DNA of 64,000 nt. It comes from Ipomoea triloba. Taxonomy: Eukaryota > Streptophyta > Magnoliopsida > Solanales > Convolvulaceae. Positions 1 to 11,737 of the stretch are shown here, one piece after another. The stretch covers positions 5,166,386 through 5,230,385 of the forward strand of contig NC_044930.1 in assembly GCF_003576645.1 (NCBI RefSeq), read 5' to 3'. The first letter of the stretch is position 1; each line of letters opens with the position of its first letter. The notes beneath the pieces are model-generated. The model searched no databases and had not been told where the DNA came from. It saw nothing but the letters and a program-made list of their open reading frames with translations. A program made the translations under genes and the position numbers.

Positions 1-645
1 ATTTCAGTATCTGGAACTCAATTTTCTGGTTCCTTGCCAGCATCTATTAGTAATCTTAGCAACTTGTCCAGCATATATCTCTTGAACTGCAAATTCAGTG
101 GAACAATTCCCTCTACAATATCACAACTTACAAATCTTGTTGATGTTGATTTCTCAGGTAACAACTTCACTGGCTCAATTCCACACTTTCGATACTCAAA
201 GAACCTTACCTACTTAGACTTATCTCATAATGGCCTGACCGGTCCACTTTCCCGGTCCACTTTCTTCTAAACATTTTGAAGGCCTTTCAGATATTGAGAC
301 TATAAATTTAGGGTCAACTTTTATCTGGGGAAAAATTCCCTCATCTCTTTTTTCACATCCATCATTACCCCAGATTAATATTTTGAAAATGTCTTCTTGT
401 GGATTGCAAAAGTTTCTTGACCTTAGAAATCAATCAAGTTTGATCCATTTAGACCTGTCAGACAATGAAATTAGAGGGGAAATACCAAACTAGATATGGA
501 ATGTGGGTAATGGAAGTCTGGCTCATCTCAATCTTTCCTGCAATTTCTTAGATAGTCTAGAAAAGCCTTAAATAATTCCAAATAGTCTTTCAATACTGGA
601 CTTGCACTCAAATCAACTGCAAGGCTTACTGCCCATGATGTTATA
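1..645 (+). pseudogene. LRR receptor-like protein pseudogene, 3' fragment
   Basis: The translation matches the middle of the intact RLP at 4670-7918 (LRRs with the SNLSNLS, KFSGTIPS and NNFTGSIP pattern), but the reading frame is broken. A 13-bp tandem duplication near 239-264 shifts the frame, leaving an open stretch only up to 270. About 90 residues of LRRs are missing at about 365-370, where the HPSL repeat is fused to the segment corresponding to PQISVLKM. In-frame stops interrupt the rest: TAG where the intact gene has Trp in EIPNW (491-493) and TAA near 568. The match fades around 640. It begins before the window, so the 5' part is unseen. It is probably an old tandem duplicate of the RLP gene that no longer encodes a receptor. 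Confidence 0.85.
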
Positions 646-3600
646 AACATTTTGATTGTTATGAATTACGAGTGTTTGCATTTATTTGTTGGATTAGGCA
701 ATCAACTGTCAACCTATAATATCAGCTGAATATTTGGACTTCCATAATAAACGAATTTCGTAGAAATTCTGCAAAACCAATCAACTTGCTAGTCAAGATG
801 AAACACTGAGATGACTTTGACATAAACGGTGACTTTGAATTGACAAGCTAAGATTGGTTTCTGCAACAGTAGAACCCAAAATTAGACATCAAATTTGACT
901 AATATAATGTTAATCTATCTCACTAGTCACCCCTGCCACTATTCTCATTCACTTCAAAGCTAAGCTTCCCCAAAACACAGATTTTAGCCTACCTTTTGGT
1001 TGTGCAACAATGAAAACTCCACTACTTCCATGGCTTTTCTTGATATCTTTTCTGAGTATAATATGTGGCTTCAACATCTCATTGGTGGAAACTCAATGCA
1101 TGAGTGATCAGAAAACGTTGTTGTTGCAGTTGCGGAGTAGCCTCAAGTTCGACTCAACATTTTCAACCAAGCTTGTGAACTGGAATACGAACACACACGA
1201 CTGTTGTTACTGGCCTGGCGTCGAGTGTGATGATTCAGGTCATGTTATCAGTTTGATTCTTGACAATGAATCCATTACACTAGATGGTATTCAGAACTCA
1301 AGTACTCTGTTCAGTCTTCAATACCTTGAGAGGCTAAATTTGGCTTTCAACACCTTCAACTCAACTCCATTATTTCCAGTTCAGATTTATAATCTTACCA
1401 ACTTGACATATCTTAATCTGTCAAATACTGGTTTTGGAGGGCAGATTCCGAATGGGATATCAAGGCTGACAAGGTTAGTTACTCTTGACCTCTCAGTCCT
1501 CTTCCCAATAGGTCCACCACTTAGACTTGAGAATCCAAATCTAAAGCAATTCTTTGAGAACTCTATACAACTCAGAGAACTTTATCTTGATGGTGTTGAT
1601 CTTTCTGCTCAAAGGAGTGAATGGTGTCAGGCCTTGTCTTCATCTCTGCCTAATTTAAGAGTGTTGAGCTTGCAAAACTGTAGAGTTTCAGGTCCAATTC
1701 ATCCTTCCCTTTTGAAACTTCGTTTCCTTTCTGAAATTTATCTGGATAAGAATGATTTTTCCAGTACAGTTCCAAAATTCTTTGCAAATTTCTTGAACCT
1801 GAAAACCTTAAGCCTCAGTGCCTGTAATCTGCAGGGAGCATTTCTAAGAGAGATATTTCAGTTACAAGGTTTACAGGAATTGATTTTGGCAAACAATCAG
1901 AATCTTAGTGGCAGTTTCCCATCATTTCCCAAGAATGGATCACTTGAGATGATTTCAGTAGCTTACACTCAATTTTCTGGTTCGTTGCCAGCATCCATTA
2001 GTAATCTTAGCAACTTGTCCTGGATAGATCTCTCTTTCTGTAAATTCAGTGGATCAATTCCCTCTACAATGGCAACACTTAAAAATCTTATTTATGTTGA
2101 CTTCTCATTTAACAATTTCACTGGCCCAATCCCACTTTTCCGATTGTCAAAGAACCTTTCCCACATAGACTTCTCTGTTAATAGCCTGACAGGTCCACTT
2201 TCTTCAGAACATTTTGGAGGTCTTTCAAAAATTGTGGATATATATTTAGAGTCAAATTTTATCTCTGGAAGAATTCCCTCATCTCTTTTTTCACATCCAT
2301 CATTGCAGAAACTTGTGCTTTCCAACAATTCATTTGACGGGGAAGTTGATGAATACCTGAATGTATCTGCCTCTCAATTGGAAACACTGGACTTGAGTTT
2401 TAACCATCTAAATGGGTCAATTCCAGAGTACTTCTTTGAACTTCCCAATCTAAGAGTACTAATACTTTCTTCCAACTCGTTCAGTGGAAGGGTAGGATTT
2501 GAAAGTCTCCAAAAGCTCAAGAACCTCACAAGACTTGAACTTTCTCACAACAATTTGTCAGTTGACATAAGTAGTGGTAGTTTAACATCCTCATTCTTAC
2601 CCCAAATTTCAGTATTGAAAATGGCTTCTTGTCGATTACAAAAGTTTCCAAATCTCAGAACTCATTCAAGTATTATCATTTTAGACCTATCAGACAATGA
2701 AATTAGAGGGGAAATACCAAACTGGATATGGAATGTGGGTAATGGAAGTCTGGATCATCTCAATCTTTCCTGCAATTTCTTAGATGGTCTAGAAAAGCCT
2801 TACACAATTCCAAGTACTCTTGTAGTACTGGACTTGCACTCAAATCAACTGCAAGGCCAACTTCCCATTGGAGTAGTCCCATCCCAGGTCCAGGATGCTG
2901 CATATCTTGATTACTCAAACAATTTTTTTAATGGTTCCATCCCATTTGATCTTGGAAGTTATGCTCCATTTGCTTCTTTCTTGTCTCTTTCAAATAATAG
3001 CTTCACTGGGGCAATTCCTGAATCCATATGCAATGCAAGCTATCTACAAGTTCTTGATTTATCCAATAATAAACTGAATGGCATACTTCCATCCTGTCTA
3101 TTCAACATTACTGGGATTGAGACTCTTGGACTTGGAGTACTAAACCTTGGGAAAAACCAAATCACCGGTAACATACCTGATTCGTTTCCAAGTAATTGTG
3201 CTCTAAAAACTTTAGACCTCGGCAGGAATGTCTTAGAAGGGAGGATTCCTAGTTCTCTAATCAATTGCTCATCCTTAGAAGTTCTAAATTTAGGGAGTAA
3301 CAAATTTGTAGATACCTTTCCATGCCCATTGCAGAATTTATCAAGCATGCGGGTGCTAATCTTGCGATCCAATGGATTCAATGGCGACCTTCATTGTGTT
3401 AATGCCAACCATATGTGGCCAAATCTTCAGATTATTGATATTGCTTCCAATAATTTCACTGGAGAACTCTCCCCAAAGTTGTTAAATTGGAAAGGAATGA
3501 CTGTTGATGAAGATAATACTGCGCAATCTAGGGGTAACATCAGGTTTGACTTCTTGAGACTCAATGACTTCTACTACCAAGATAAAGTATTGTTAACCGT

Positions 3601-4085
3601 GAAGGGGGTTGAGATGGAACTGGTGAAAATTCTCAGAGTCTTTACATCTATTGATTTCTCAAGCAATAATTTCCATGGAATTATACCAAATACCATTGGA
3701 GCTCTCACATCACTTTACTTTCTCAACCTATCACACAATGCTCTCACAGGGAATATCCCTAAAGCAATCGGAAATCTTAAAAGGATTGAATCCTTAGACC
3801 TTTCAGCAAACCATCTAGATGGAGAGATCCCGGCACAGCTCGCGAAACTCACATTCCTTTCTGTTTTGAATTTATCATTCAACAGACTTTCTGGTATGAT
3901 TCCAACCGGCAATCAACTTAATACATTTGGACCAGATTCCTACCTAGGGAATCAACAACTCTACGGTTTTCCTCTCTCAAAAAGTTGCAAACCTCCAACA
4001 AGTTCCCGTGGCGGCAAATCTGAGATAGAATTGGGTGGTGGCCAACTTGAGATCAAATGGGAATATGTAACTTCTGCTTTGGGAT
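427..4085. repeat. First copy of an exact 3,659-bp direct duplication (probable assembly artefact)
   Basis: Bases 427-4085 reappear at 4087-7745 with a constant offset of 3,660 and no difference that I could find. The single N at 4086 marks the junction. The unit carries the end of the pseudogene, the 5' flank of the RLP gene and the RLP gene up to the transmembrane segment. Perfect identity over coding and non-coding DNA, with an ambiguity base exactly at the join, points to a contig-overlap error rather than a biological duplication. Confidence 0.85.
1010..4085 (+). CDS. Truncated duplicate of the RLP gene, ends at the N
   Basis: This copy encodes residues 1-1025 of the 1,082-residue RLP described at 4670-7918, identical throughout. 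It stops inside the transmembrane segment (after the SALG residues) where base 4086 is N. The frame then runs on by chance into a copy of the upstream pseudogene and ends at a TAG at 4151-4153, so the apparent 1,047-residue protein has a false C-terminus. I would not count this as a separate gene: the simplest reading is an unmerged assembly overlap. If it were real, it would be a secreted LRR protein without an anchor. Confidence 0.7.
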
Positions 4086-4669
4086 NAAATCAATCAAGTT
4101 TGATCCATTTAGACCTGTCAGACAATGAAATTAGAGGGGAAATACCAAACTAGATATGGAATGTGGGTAATGGAAGTCTGGCTCATCTCAATCTTTCCTG
4201 CAATTTCTTAGATAGTCTAGAAAAGCCTTAAATAATTCCAAATAGTCTTTCAATACTGGACTTGCACTCAAATCAACTGCAAGGCTTACTGCCCATGATG
4301 TTATAAACATTTTGATTGTTATGAATTACGAGTGTTTGCATTTATTTGTTGGATTAGGCAATCAACTGTCAACCTATAATATCAGCTGAATATTTGGACT
4401 TCCATAATAAACGAATTTCGTAGAAATTCTGCAAAACCAATCAACTTGCTAGTCAAGATGAAACACTGAGATGACTTTGACATAAACGGTGACTTTGAAT
4501 TGACAAGCTAAGATTGGTTTCTGCAACAGTAGAACCCAAAATTAGACATCAAATTTGACTAATATAATGTTAATCTATCTCACTAGTCACCCCTGCCACT
4601 ATTCTCATTCACTTCAAAGCTAAGCTTCCCCAAAACACAGATTTTAGCCTACCTTTTGGTTGTGCAACA

Positions 4670-7600
4670 ATGAAAACTCCACTACTTCCATGGCTTTTCT
4701 TGATATCTTTTCTGAGTATAATATGTGGCTTCAACATCTCATTGGTGGAAACTCAATGCATGAGTGATCAGAAAACGTTGTTGTTGCAGTTGCGGAGTAG
4801 CCTCAAGTTCGACTCAACATTTTCAACCAAGCTTGTGAACTGGAATACGAACACACACGACTGTTGTTACTGGCCTGGCGTCGAGTGTGATGATTCAGGT
4901 CATGTTATCAGTTTGATTCTTGACAATGAATCCATTACACTAGATGGTATTCAGAACTCAAGTACTCTGTTCAGTCTTCAATACCTTGAGAGGCTAAATT
5001 TGGCTTTCAACACCTTCAACTCAACTCCATTATTTCCAGTTCAGATTTATAATCTTACCAACTTGACATATCTTAATCTGTCAAATACTGGTTTTGGAGG
5101 GCAGATTCCGAATGGGATATCAAGGCTGACAAGGTTAGTTACTCTTGACCTCTCAGTCCTCTTCCCAATAGGTCCACCACTTAGACTTGAGAATCCAAAT
5201 CTAAAGCAATTCTTTGAGAACTCTATACAACTCAGAGAACTTTATCTTGATGGTGTTGATCTTTCTGCTCAAAGGAGTGAATGGTGTCAGGCCTTGTCTT
5301 CATCTCTGCCTAATTTAAGAGTGTTGAGCTTGCAAAACTGTAGAGTTTCAGGTCCAATTCATCCTTCCCTTTTGAAACTTCGTTTCCTTTCTGAAATTTA
5401 TCTGGATAAGAATGATTTTTCCAGTACAGTTCCAAAATTCTTTGCAAATTTCTTGAACCTGAAAACCTTAAGCCTCAGTGCCTGTAATCTGCAGGGAGCA
5501 TTTCTAAGAGAGATATTTCAGTTACAAGGTTTACAGGAATTGATTTTGGCAAACAATCAGAATCTTAGTGGCAGTTTCCCATCATTTCCCAAGAATGGAT
5601 CACTTGAGATGATTTCAGTAGCTTACACTCAATTTTCTGGTTCGTTGCCAGCATCCATTAGTAATCTTAGCAACTTGTCCTGGATAGATCTCTCTTTCTG
5701 TAAATTCAGTGGATCAATTCCCTCTACAATGGCAACACTTAAAAATCTTATTTATGTTGACTTCTCATTTAACAATTTCACTGGCCCAATCCCACTTTTC
5801 CGATTGTCAAAGAACCTTTCCCACATAGACTTCTCTGTTAATAGCCTGACAGGTCCACTTTCTTCAGAACATTTTGGAGGTCTTTCAAAAATTGTGGATA
5901 TATATTTAGAGTCAAATTTTATCTCTGGAAGAATTCCCTCATCTCTTTTTTCACATCCATCATTGCAGAAACTTGTGCTTTCCAACAATTCATTTGACGG
6001 GGAAGTTGATGAATACCTGAATGTATCTGCCTCTCAATTGGAAACACTGGACTTGAGTTTTAACCATCTAAATGGGTCAATTCCAGAGTACTTCTTTGAA
6101 CTTCCCAATCTAAGAGTACTAATACTTTCTTCCAACTCGTTCAGTGGAAGGGTAGGATTTGAAAGTCTCCAAAAGCTCAAGAACCTCACAAGACTTGAAC
6201 TTTCTCACAACAATTTGTCAGTTGACATAAGTAGTGGTAGTTTAACATCCTCATTCTTACCCCAAATTTCAGTATTGAAAATGGCTTCTTGTCGATTACA
6301 AAAGTTTCCAAATCTCAGAACTCATTCAAGTATTATCATTTTAGACCTATCAGACAATGAAATTAGAGGGGAAATACCAAACTGGATATGGAATGTGGGT
6401 AATGGAAGTCTGGATCATCTCAATCTTTCCTGCAATTTCTTAGATGGTCTAGAAAAGCCTTACACAATTCCAAGTACTCTTGTAGTACTGGACTTGCACT
6501 CAAATCAACTGCAAGGCCAACTTCCCATTGGAGTAGTCCCATCCCAGGTCCAGGATGCTGCATATCTTGATTACTCAAACAATTTTTTTAATGGTTCCAT
6601 CCCATTTGATCTTGGAAGTTATGCTCCATTTGCTTCTTTCTTGTCTCTTTCAAATAATAGCTTCACTGGGGCAATTCCTGAATCCATATGCAATGCAAGC
6701 TATCTACAAGTTCTTGATTTATCCAATAATAAACTGAATGGCATACTTCCATCCTGTCTATTCAACATTACTGGGATTGAGACTCTTGGACTTGGAGTAC
6801 TAAACCTTGGGAAAAACCAAATCACCGGTAACATACCTGATTCGTTTCCAAGTAATTGTGCTCTAAAAACTTTAGACCTCGGCAGGAATGTCTTAGAAGG
6901 GAGGATTCCTAGTTCTCTAATCAATTGCTCATCCTTAGAAGTTCTAAATTTAGGGAGTAACAAATTTGTAGATACCTTTCCATGCCCATTGCAGAATTTA
7001 TCAAGCATGCGGGTGCTAATCTTGCGATCCAATGGATTCAATGGCGACCTTCATTGTGTTAATGCCAACCATATGTGGCCAAATCTTCAGATTATTGATA
7101 TTGCTTCCAATAATTTCACTGGAGAACTCTCCCCAAAGTTGTTAAATTGGAAAGGAATGACTGTTGATGAAGATAATACTGCGCAATCTAGGGGTAACAT
7201 CAGGTTTGACTTCTTGAGACTCAATGACTTCTACTACCAAGATAAAGTATTGTTAACCGTGAAGGGGGTTGAGATGGAACTGGTGAAAATTCTCAGAGTC
7301 TTTACATCTATTGATTTCTCAAGCAATAATTTCCATGGAATTATACCAAATACCATTGGAGCTCTCACATCACTTTACTTTCTCAACCTATCACACAATG
7401 CTCTCACAGGGAATATCCCTAAAGCAATCGGAAATCTTAAAAGGATTGAATCCTTAGACCTTTCAGCAAACCATCTAGATGGAGAGATCCCGGCACAGCT
7501 CGCGAAACTCACATTCCTTTCTGTTTTGAATTTATCATTCAACAGACTTTCTGGTATGATTCCAACCGGCAATCAACTTAATACATTTGGACCAGATTCC

Positions 7601-7918
7601 TACCTAGGGAATCAACAACTCTACGGTTTTCCTCTCTCAAAAAGTTGCAAACCTCCAACAAGTTCCCGTGGCGGCAAATCTGAGATAGAATTGGGTGGTG
7701 GCCAACTTGAGATCAAATGGGAATATGTAACTTCTGCTTTGGGATTCATGGTGGGTTTAGGCGTGTACCTTTGGATGCTTTTGCATAACAAGAGATGCAG
7801 GGAAGCATACAAACAACTTGACAATGTTTTAGTACCGCTATTCAGTCCACGACAACGAGGAAGAAAATCTCTGAAACCAAGAAGCAGAGTTCGCAGGAAC
7901 AGAATCATATCAATCTAA
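4670..7918 (+). CDS. LRR receptor-like protein (RLP6/7 / Ve type), intact
   Basis: Single-exon gene of 1,082 residues. Residues 1-29 form a hydrophobic signal peptide. A cysteine-flanked LRR N-cap follows (Cys30, then the CCYWPGVEC motif with Cys65, Cys66 and Cys73). About 30 extracytoplasmic plant LRRs (LxxLxLxxNxLxGxIP) follow, interrupted near residues 825-870 by a non-LRR island (from about LLNWKGM to VKGVEMEL). The last LRRs are followed by a short acidic spacer (SEIELGGG), a transmembrane helix at about 1018-1038 containing GxxxG (GFMVG), and a 44-residue basic tail without kinase. This is the layout of tomato Ve1/Ve2 and Arabidopsis RLP6/7. Family knowledge: such proteins sit in the plasma membrane, sense apoplastic ligands and signal through SOBIR1 via GxxxG. 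Ligand and any resistance role are unknown. The start is the first ATG before the signal peptide. Confidence 0.9.
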   Translation: MKTPLLPWLFLISFLSIICGFNISLVETQCMSDQKTLLLQLRSSLKFDSTFSTKLVNWNTNTHDCCYWPGVECDDSGHVISLILDNESITLDGIQNSSTLFSLQYLERLNLAFNTFNSTPLFPVQIYNLTNLTYLNLSNTGFGGQIPNGISRLTRLVTLDLSVLFPIGPPLRLENPNLKQFFENSIQLRELYLDGVDLSAQRSEWCQALSSSLPNLRVLSLQNCRVSGPIHPSLLKLRFLSEIYLDKNDFSSTVPKFFANFLNLKTLSLSACNLQGAFLREIFQLQGLQELILANNQNLSGSFPSFPKNGSLEMISVAYTQFSGSLPASISNLSNLSWIDLSFCKFSGSIPSTMATLKNLIYVDFSFNNFTGPIPLFRLSKNLSHIDFSVNSLTGPLSSEHFGGLSKIVDIYLESNFISGRIPSSLFSHPSLQKLVLSNNSFDGEVDEYLNVSASQLETLDLSFNHLNGSIPEYFFELPNLRVLILSSNSFSGRVGFESLQKLKNLTRLELSHNNLSVDISSGSLTSSFLPQISVLKMASCRLQKFPNLRTHSSIIILDLSDNEIRGEIPNWIWNVGNGSLDHLNLSCNFLDGLEKPYTIPSTLVVLDLHSNQLQGQLPIGVVPSQVQDAAYLDYSNNFFNGSIPFDLGSYAPFASFLSLSNNSFTGAIPESICNASYLQVLDLSNNKLNGILPSCLFNITGIETLGLGVLNLGKNQITGNIPDSFPSNCALKTLDLGRNVLEGRIPSSLINCSSLEVLNLGSNKFVDTFPCPLQNLSSMRVLILRSNGFNGDLHCVNANHMWPNLQIIDIASNNFTGELSPKLLNWKGMTVDEDNTAQSRGNIRFDFLRLNDFYYQDKVLLTVKGVEMELVKILRVFTSIDFSSNNFHGIIPNTIGALTSLYFLNLSHNALTGNIPKAIGNLKRIESLDLSANHLDGEIPAQLAKLTFLSVLNLSFNRLSGMIPTGNQLNTFGPDSYLGNQQLYGFPLSKSCKPPTSSRGGKSEIELGGGQLEIKWEYVTSALGFMVGLGVYLWMLLHNKRCREAYKQLDNVLVPLFSPRQRGRKSLKPRSRVRRNRIISI

Positions 7919-8319
7919 GTTGCATCCCTTGCAGGTAATCTTGAATACCTCCAATGTTATACGGAGCACAATTTTTTCATATAAACACTGTTGATTACAC
8001 ACCAAGCACTTCTTGTTAAGACCATTATTATTCACTCCACTTCAGTTTGTAGGTGCGAATGCTTAGCTCAGTGATTATGATGGTGATAGCTCCTAGGTAG
8101 TGCATGCATGTTTGCATGTTTTGTACTATAGTAAGTCTACTATATCCTTCTTCTCGGTTTGCAAATATTTATGTGTAATCACTTTTGAAGGAGTTGCATG
8201 TTGTTGGGTCATGGGCGAAGAACCATTTGCTTTAATTAATAAACATTTCAAATCTACCCTTTTATGTGTTTGTAAGTTTTTATGTTAGGAAGGTTTTCTT
8301 CTTTCTCTTCTTTATTTTT

Positions 8320-8475
8320 TTCTTTTTTGGTGATGATAAAACTCCGCAACCATTATCTGAGGGTGTGCATGAATAAACCTAGCATTGTAACTCTAGTCAG
8401 TAAATGACCACATATTAAACTCTAATTGGGAATATAGTCGAACTTGTAACCTTGTGGTTATCACTTACCAATATA
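8320..8475 (-). mobile_element. SINE-like fragment (tRNA-derived)
   Basis: Read on the minus strand, a pol III B-box-like motif (GGTTACAAGTTCGAC) lies near 8440-8455. It is followed by a body that shares the phrase 'gtgcacaccctcagataatgg' in kind with the element at 35365-35610 (both contain 'gagxgtgtgcat' on the plus strand). Boundaries are approximate. Confidence 0.5.
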
Positions 8476-8837
8476 TTGTCTTCATTAGTAAATTGCTAGA
8501 ATTGCATAGAGTTTATGTTAGTAATATAAATCATGAAATATTTTAAGAATGGATAACAAATGAACTGTTGTGATTTTATTTTTTTTTTTAAATTAGAGGC
8601 AAAGTCGATATGTCCATCAAGTGGGAAATTCATGTAAACTCCATATATATATATATTATGTTAGTGTTTATGTAATGTGAGGTCTTAGTTTTTTGTTAAA
8701 AAATATTAAAGCCAGCTAACATGTTTTCCTAATTTTTAAAAAGTTATAAATTCACTTTCTTTAGATTCTGTAAAAATATACGTTACAAGGTGAAGAACAT
8801 TTTGATAAGAAAATAATTGTAAAAATTAGAATATTTG

Positions 8838-8950
8838 TTAAATCGGGTCCATAACTGAGATTGCAACTGGTGAGACTTGATCCCAGTCTTTTCTCCCAAA
8901 CTTCATCCCTGTGACCAATTGAGCTATCCATGTGAGCTTAGTTTTTTTTT
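8838..8950 (-). mobile_element. SINE-like fragment (tRNA-derived)
   Basis: The minus strand reads TAGCTCAATTGGTCAC (A-box-like, close to a tRNA D-arm) and, about 35 bases on, GGGATCAAGTCTC (B-box-like, T-arm). A T tract on the plus strand lies next to it at 8942-8952. It cannot fold as a real tRNA, so I read it as a SINE head. Confidence 0.5.
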
Positions 8951-9004
8951 TTATCACTACAATGATTAGTATATCTTAAATTTTGTATATATCTTGATCA
9001 TTAA

Positions 9005-9300
9005 TTTAAGTAAAAATCGTCATTTTGGTTCCTTAATTGCGTTCCAACTGTCAATTAATAGTCTTTAATTTGCAATTTCAACTAATTTGATCATCGAATT
9101 GTTTAAAATTTTGTTAATTAAACTTTTCAGAGAAACCAAAATGGTGATTTTTCCATTTTAAAATTTCATTGATTTGATCCTCGAATGGTTTAATTGACAA
9201 AATTTTATGCAATTCGAGGATCAAATTAGTTAAAATTGAAAACTAAGAACTACATTAACAATTAAAAAACGAGGGACCAAATAGTGATTTCCTTTTAATT
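9005..9300. mobile_element. Foldback MITE, diverged long inverted repeats
   Basis: The left arm (from 'atcgtcattttggttcc' to 'ttaattaaac') and the right arm (ending 'gagggaccaaatagtgattt') are imperfect reverse complements of about 110 bases. Both contain the phrase 'aactaatttgatc-tcgaatt'. The style matches the better preserved element at 40127-40504. I could not assign a target-site duplication. Confidence 0.55.
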
Positions 9301-9390
9301 TAAAAATAAAAAATAGTAATTAGAGTGAAAAAAATTTAAAATATGTAACACGCGTAACAAAATTTGTCATTTGCAAGTAGGGGTAGAATA

Positions 9391-9679
9391 GCAAATTATA
9401 ACATGAACCATGGTCTACCTTGCATTATAGGCCCTGGTCAAAAAATAACCTTCAGATTCTGTATCTTTTGTTGACACATTATGTGCTTGCAACTGAAAGT
9501 TTATGTATCTGTAACTATCATATTATGTATAAGCAATTATCAAGTTATTTATTTATATGTACAGAAACTTTTAACTGTAGATAAAAAAAATGTATTAACT
9601 GAAGATACATAATTTTTGTATTAGGATTTACAATGAAATATGAACCCTATGAACATTGGTCCATGGTATAGCAATTGGC
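9391..9679. mobile_element. MITE with 'ccatggtc' termini
   Basis: The left end reads about 'ttataacatgaaccatggtctacc' and the right end 'ttggtccatggtatagcaatt', an imperfect inverted repeat. It belongs to a family scattered over the window whose ends resemble 'attattgcatggaccatggtcc' (see 46428, 55939, 56250, 40040). An almost identical copy lies in contig copy B (about 11783-12070). Confidence 0.5.
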
Positions 9680-9681
9680 AA

Positions 9682-9737
9682 ATTATTGCATGGACCATGG
9701 TCCACACAGCTGTGTGGACCATGGTCCATGCAATAAT
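9682..9737. repeat. 56-bp perfect palindrome
   Basis: Bases 9682-9709 are the exact reverse complement of 9710-9737, centred on 'cacag|ctgtg', with no spacer. The outer part matches the termini of the local MITE family, so it may be two element ends fused head to head. It recurs at 12073-12128 in the duplicated contig. Confidence 0.9.
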
Positions 9738-9771
9738 GATTGATAACAATTGGGGTAGAATAGTTTCAATC

Positions 9772-10494
9772 GTTATACCCTGCACCACGGTGCACATAGC
9801 AATGTGCACCACATACGTAAAACGACGTCGTTTCGGTGTTAATGGACGCGGATGCGAATGACTCAAGGAATTCATTGTTTATAATACACATAATCATTAT
9901 CAATAATACACAGAACGTTTGCCTAGAATACACAGAATGTTTGCCCAGAATACACAGAATATTGACACAAAATACACAGATGTTAGTGGACGCGGACGCG
10001 AATGACTCCATGGAATTCATTATCTATAATACACATAATCATTATATAAAATACACAGAACGTTTGCTATAATACACAGAATGTTTGCCCAGAATACACA
10101 GAATATTGACACAAAATACACAGAACTCATCATCCTAACATTCGAATGCACAAACACATCACAACATGTGTTAATAACATGAATACACAGAATATTTACA
10201 CAAAATACACATAACTCATCCTCCTAAACATTCGAATGCACAAACACATCACAACATGTGTTACTAACATTAAATCACAACATGTGTTACTAACATGAAT
10301 ACACAGAACGGTTGTCTAGAATACACAGAATGATTGCCTGGAATACACAGAATATTAACATAAATACAGAGACCGGCCGAAACGGGAAACATGATTTCCA
10401 AAAAAAATGGACGATTAGTTTACAATGCTCAAAACGACGTCGTTTAGGTACGTGGTGTACATTGCTATGTGCACCGTGGTGCACAGTATAATTG
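9772..10494. mobile_element. Non-autonomous TIR element with internal tandem repeats
   Basis: The outer ends are inverted repeats of about 55-60 bases containing 'gcaccacggtgcacatagcaatg' and 'aaacgacgtcgttt'. The interior is a series of imperfect direct repeats of the type 'aatacacagaatgtttgcc' and 'ttgacacaaaatacacag', plus two copies of 'cattcgaatgcacaaacacatcacaacatgtgtta'. There is no coding capacity. The superfamily is uncertain. The matching copy is at about 12163-12888. Confidence 0.6.
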
Positions 10495-10977
10495 CCAGAA
10501 TAGGTTGGGTCCTAGCACATACAATTTGGCTTGGTTTGGCTTGCTCTAAGTTGGCTCAAAAATGAACCATGACTTACATGGATCATAAATTTAAAAGACA
10601 TTTTTAATATATTAAAGATATACTCCGTATTATTTATATATAGAATGTGTATTATTTGTGTATTGAGATTATTTATTTTATATACTGTCAAATATTGTAC
10701 TTTTAATATGTTAAAATGTACATTTTATTCCTGATTCATAGAAAATTTACCTATTTGACTAATTTGGTTAAAAGGTCGGAACTATATTTATTTTAAGGTT
10801 ATTTAATTAAATAAGCCCAAATATATATATGTTTAAGGCTTACCTATACCTAGTAGGTCCAGAAGCCTGGACTATATATATAGCCTGCATATTAAAAATT
10901 TATTTACAGGCTTAGGCCTAAACTCAAACTATTGACCTGATCCTCCTAACAAGCTAAAGTCTAATTTGTTAACCGAC

Positions 10978-11062
10978 TAACCAGCTTGGTTAGCGTGAGT
11001 GACCATGTACTCTTATTTCTTAAAGATCGAGAGTTCAAACTCCCTCTTGTATAAAAAATCAA
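10978..11062 (+). mobile_element. tRNA-derived SINE head
   Basis: An A-box-like segment (TTGGTTAGCGTGAG, 10986-10999) and a B-box-like segment (GAGAGTTCAAACTCC, about 11029-11043) sit about 30 bases apart, followed by 'cctcttgtataaaaaa'. The same sequence lies at about 13377-13459, and contig copies C and D both start inside it. Confidence 0.6.
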
Positions 11063-11712
11063 TCTGACCATGATTTTACCCTTTAATTGAGCCGACCTCT
11101 TGCGAATGGGGATTAGTTAAAGTATGTACACCTCATGGTCTACCTAAAAAAAATTTGTTAACGGATTTATTTCCACCCCTATCTGCTGGCCTTGAATCAC
11201 CAAATCGGTGTAGTGGTGTCTAATATGCGGTGGCATTGGATTACTGAGTAATTTGATCATTTTCACACATCTTAAAGACCAAATATGTGATTAACAAAAT
11301 ATATTTTACACAATATTTTACTTTAAAAAAGAAACTCAAAAACTAAACCCTAAGAAACAAGTCAACTATCGACCAAGCAATGATTAGTAGAGGGGTGTGC
11401 CAGACTTGGGAATTGAAGCTCATGCATGTTCTTCCTAGGCACGTGACATGGCGTGGAGACCGATTTGATCGGCACGTGCATACCACGTGAGAATTTGGGT
11501 CTACTGCCTACTCCTTAACAGATAAAACAGATCAAAAAAAAATAAAAAATAAAAATAAACAGATTATCTAGATCTAGATGATTGTTAGATTCATAACCTT
11601 CAAAAGTCAATTTCCGATTTTAAAATGGAAAATATTAATTAAATTTTTTTGAAGGTAAACGTAACTATTCCATTAATTCATAACATAAAACGTTTACATC
11701 ACTTTACATCAA

Positions 11713-11737
11713 NNNNNNNNNNNNNNNNNNNNNNNNN
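11713..11737. other. Assembly gap (25 N)
   Basis: A run of N. The sequence after the gap restarts at the equivalent of 9344, so this is an overlap between contigs rather than missing sequence. Confidence 0.95.

Larger units (their letters stand above)
7919..9343. other. Intergenic DNA with SINE and foldback remnants
   Basis: The RLP 3' flank followed by A+T-rich DNA. Two tRNA-derived SINE-like fragments and one foldback element are listed separately. I see no convincing gene; a short open frame at 8100-8288 has no recognisable features. Confidence 0.6.
9344..11712. repeat. Copy A of the overlapping-contig repeat
   Basis: This stretch matches 11738-14110 almost base for base (offset about 2,391-2,394). 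Differences are mostly one- or two-base homopolymer indels, for example ggggtag/ggtag, tttgcta/tttgccta and tcctagcac/tcctaggcac. It ends at the N gap 11713-11737. It holds the MITEs and SINE listed separately and no gene. Confidence 0.8.

Noticed and set aside
9640..9861. Open frames on both strands around 9621-9875 and 12012-12266
   Set aside because: They arise from the perfect palindrome and MITE ends, which are open on both strands by symmetry.
10978..11062. Possible tRNA gene (A-box and B-box present)
   Set aside because: No cloverleaf or acceptor stem can be formed; best explained as a SINE head.
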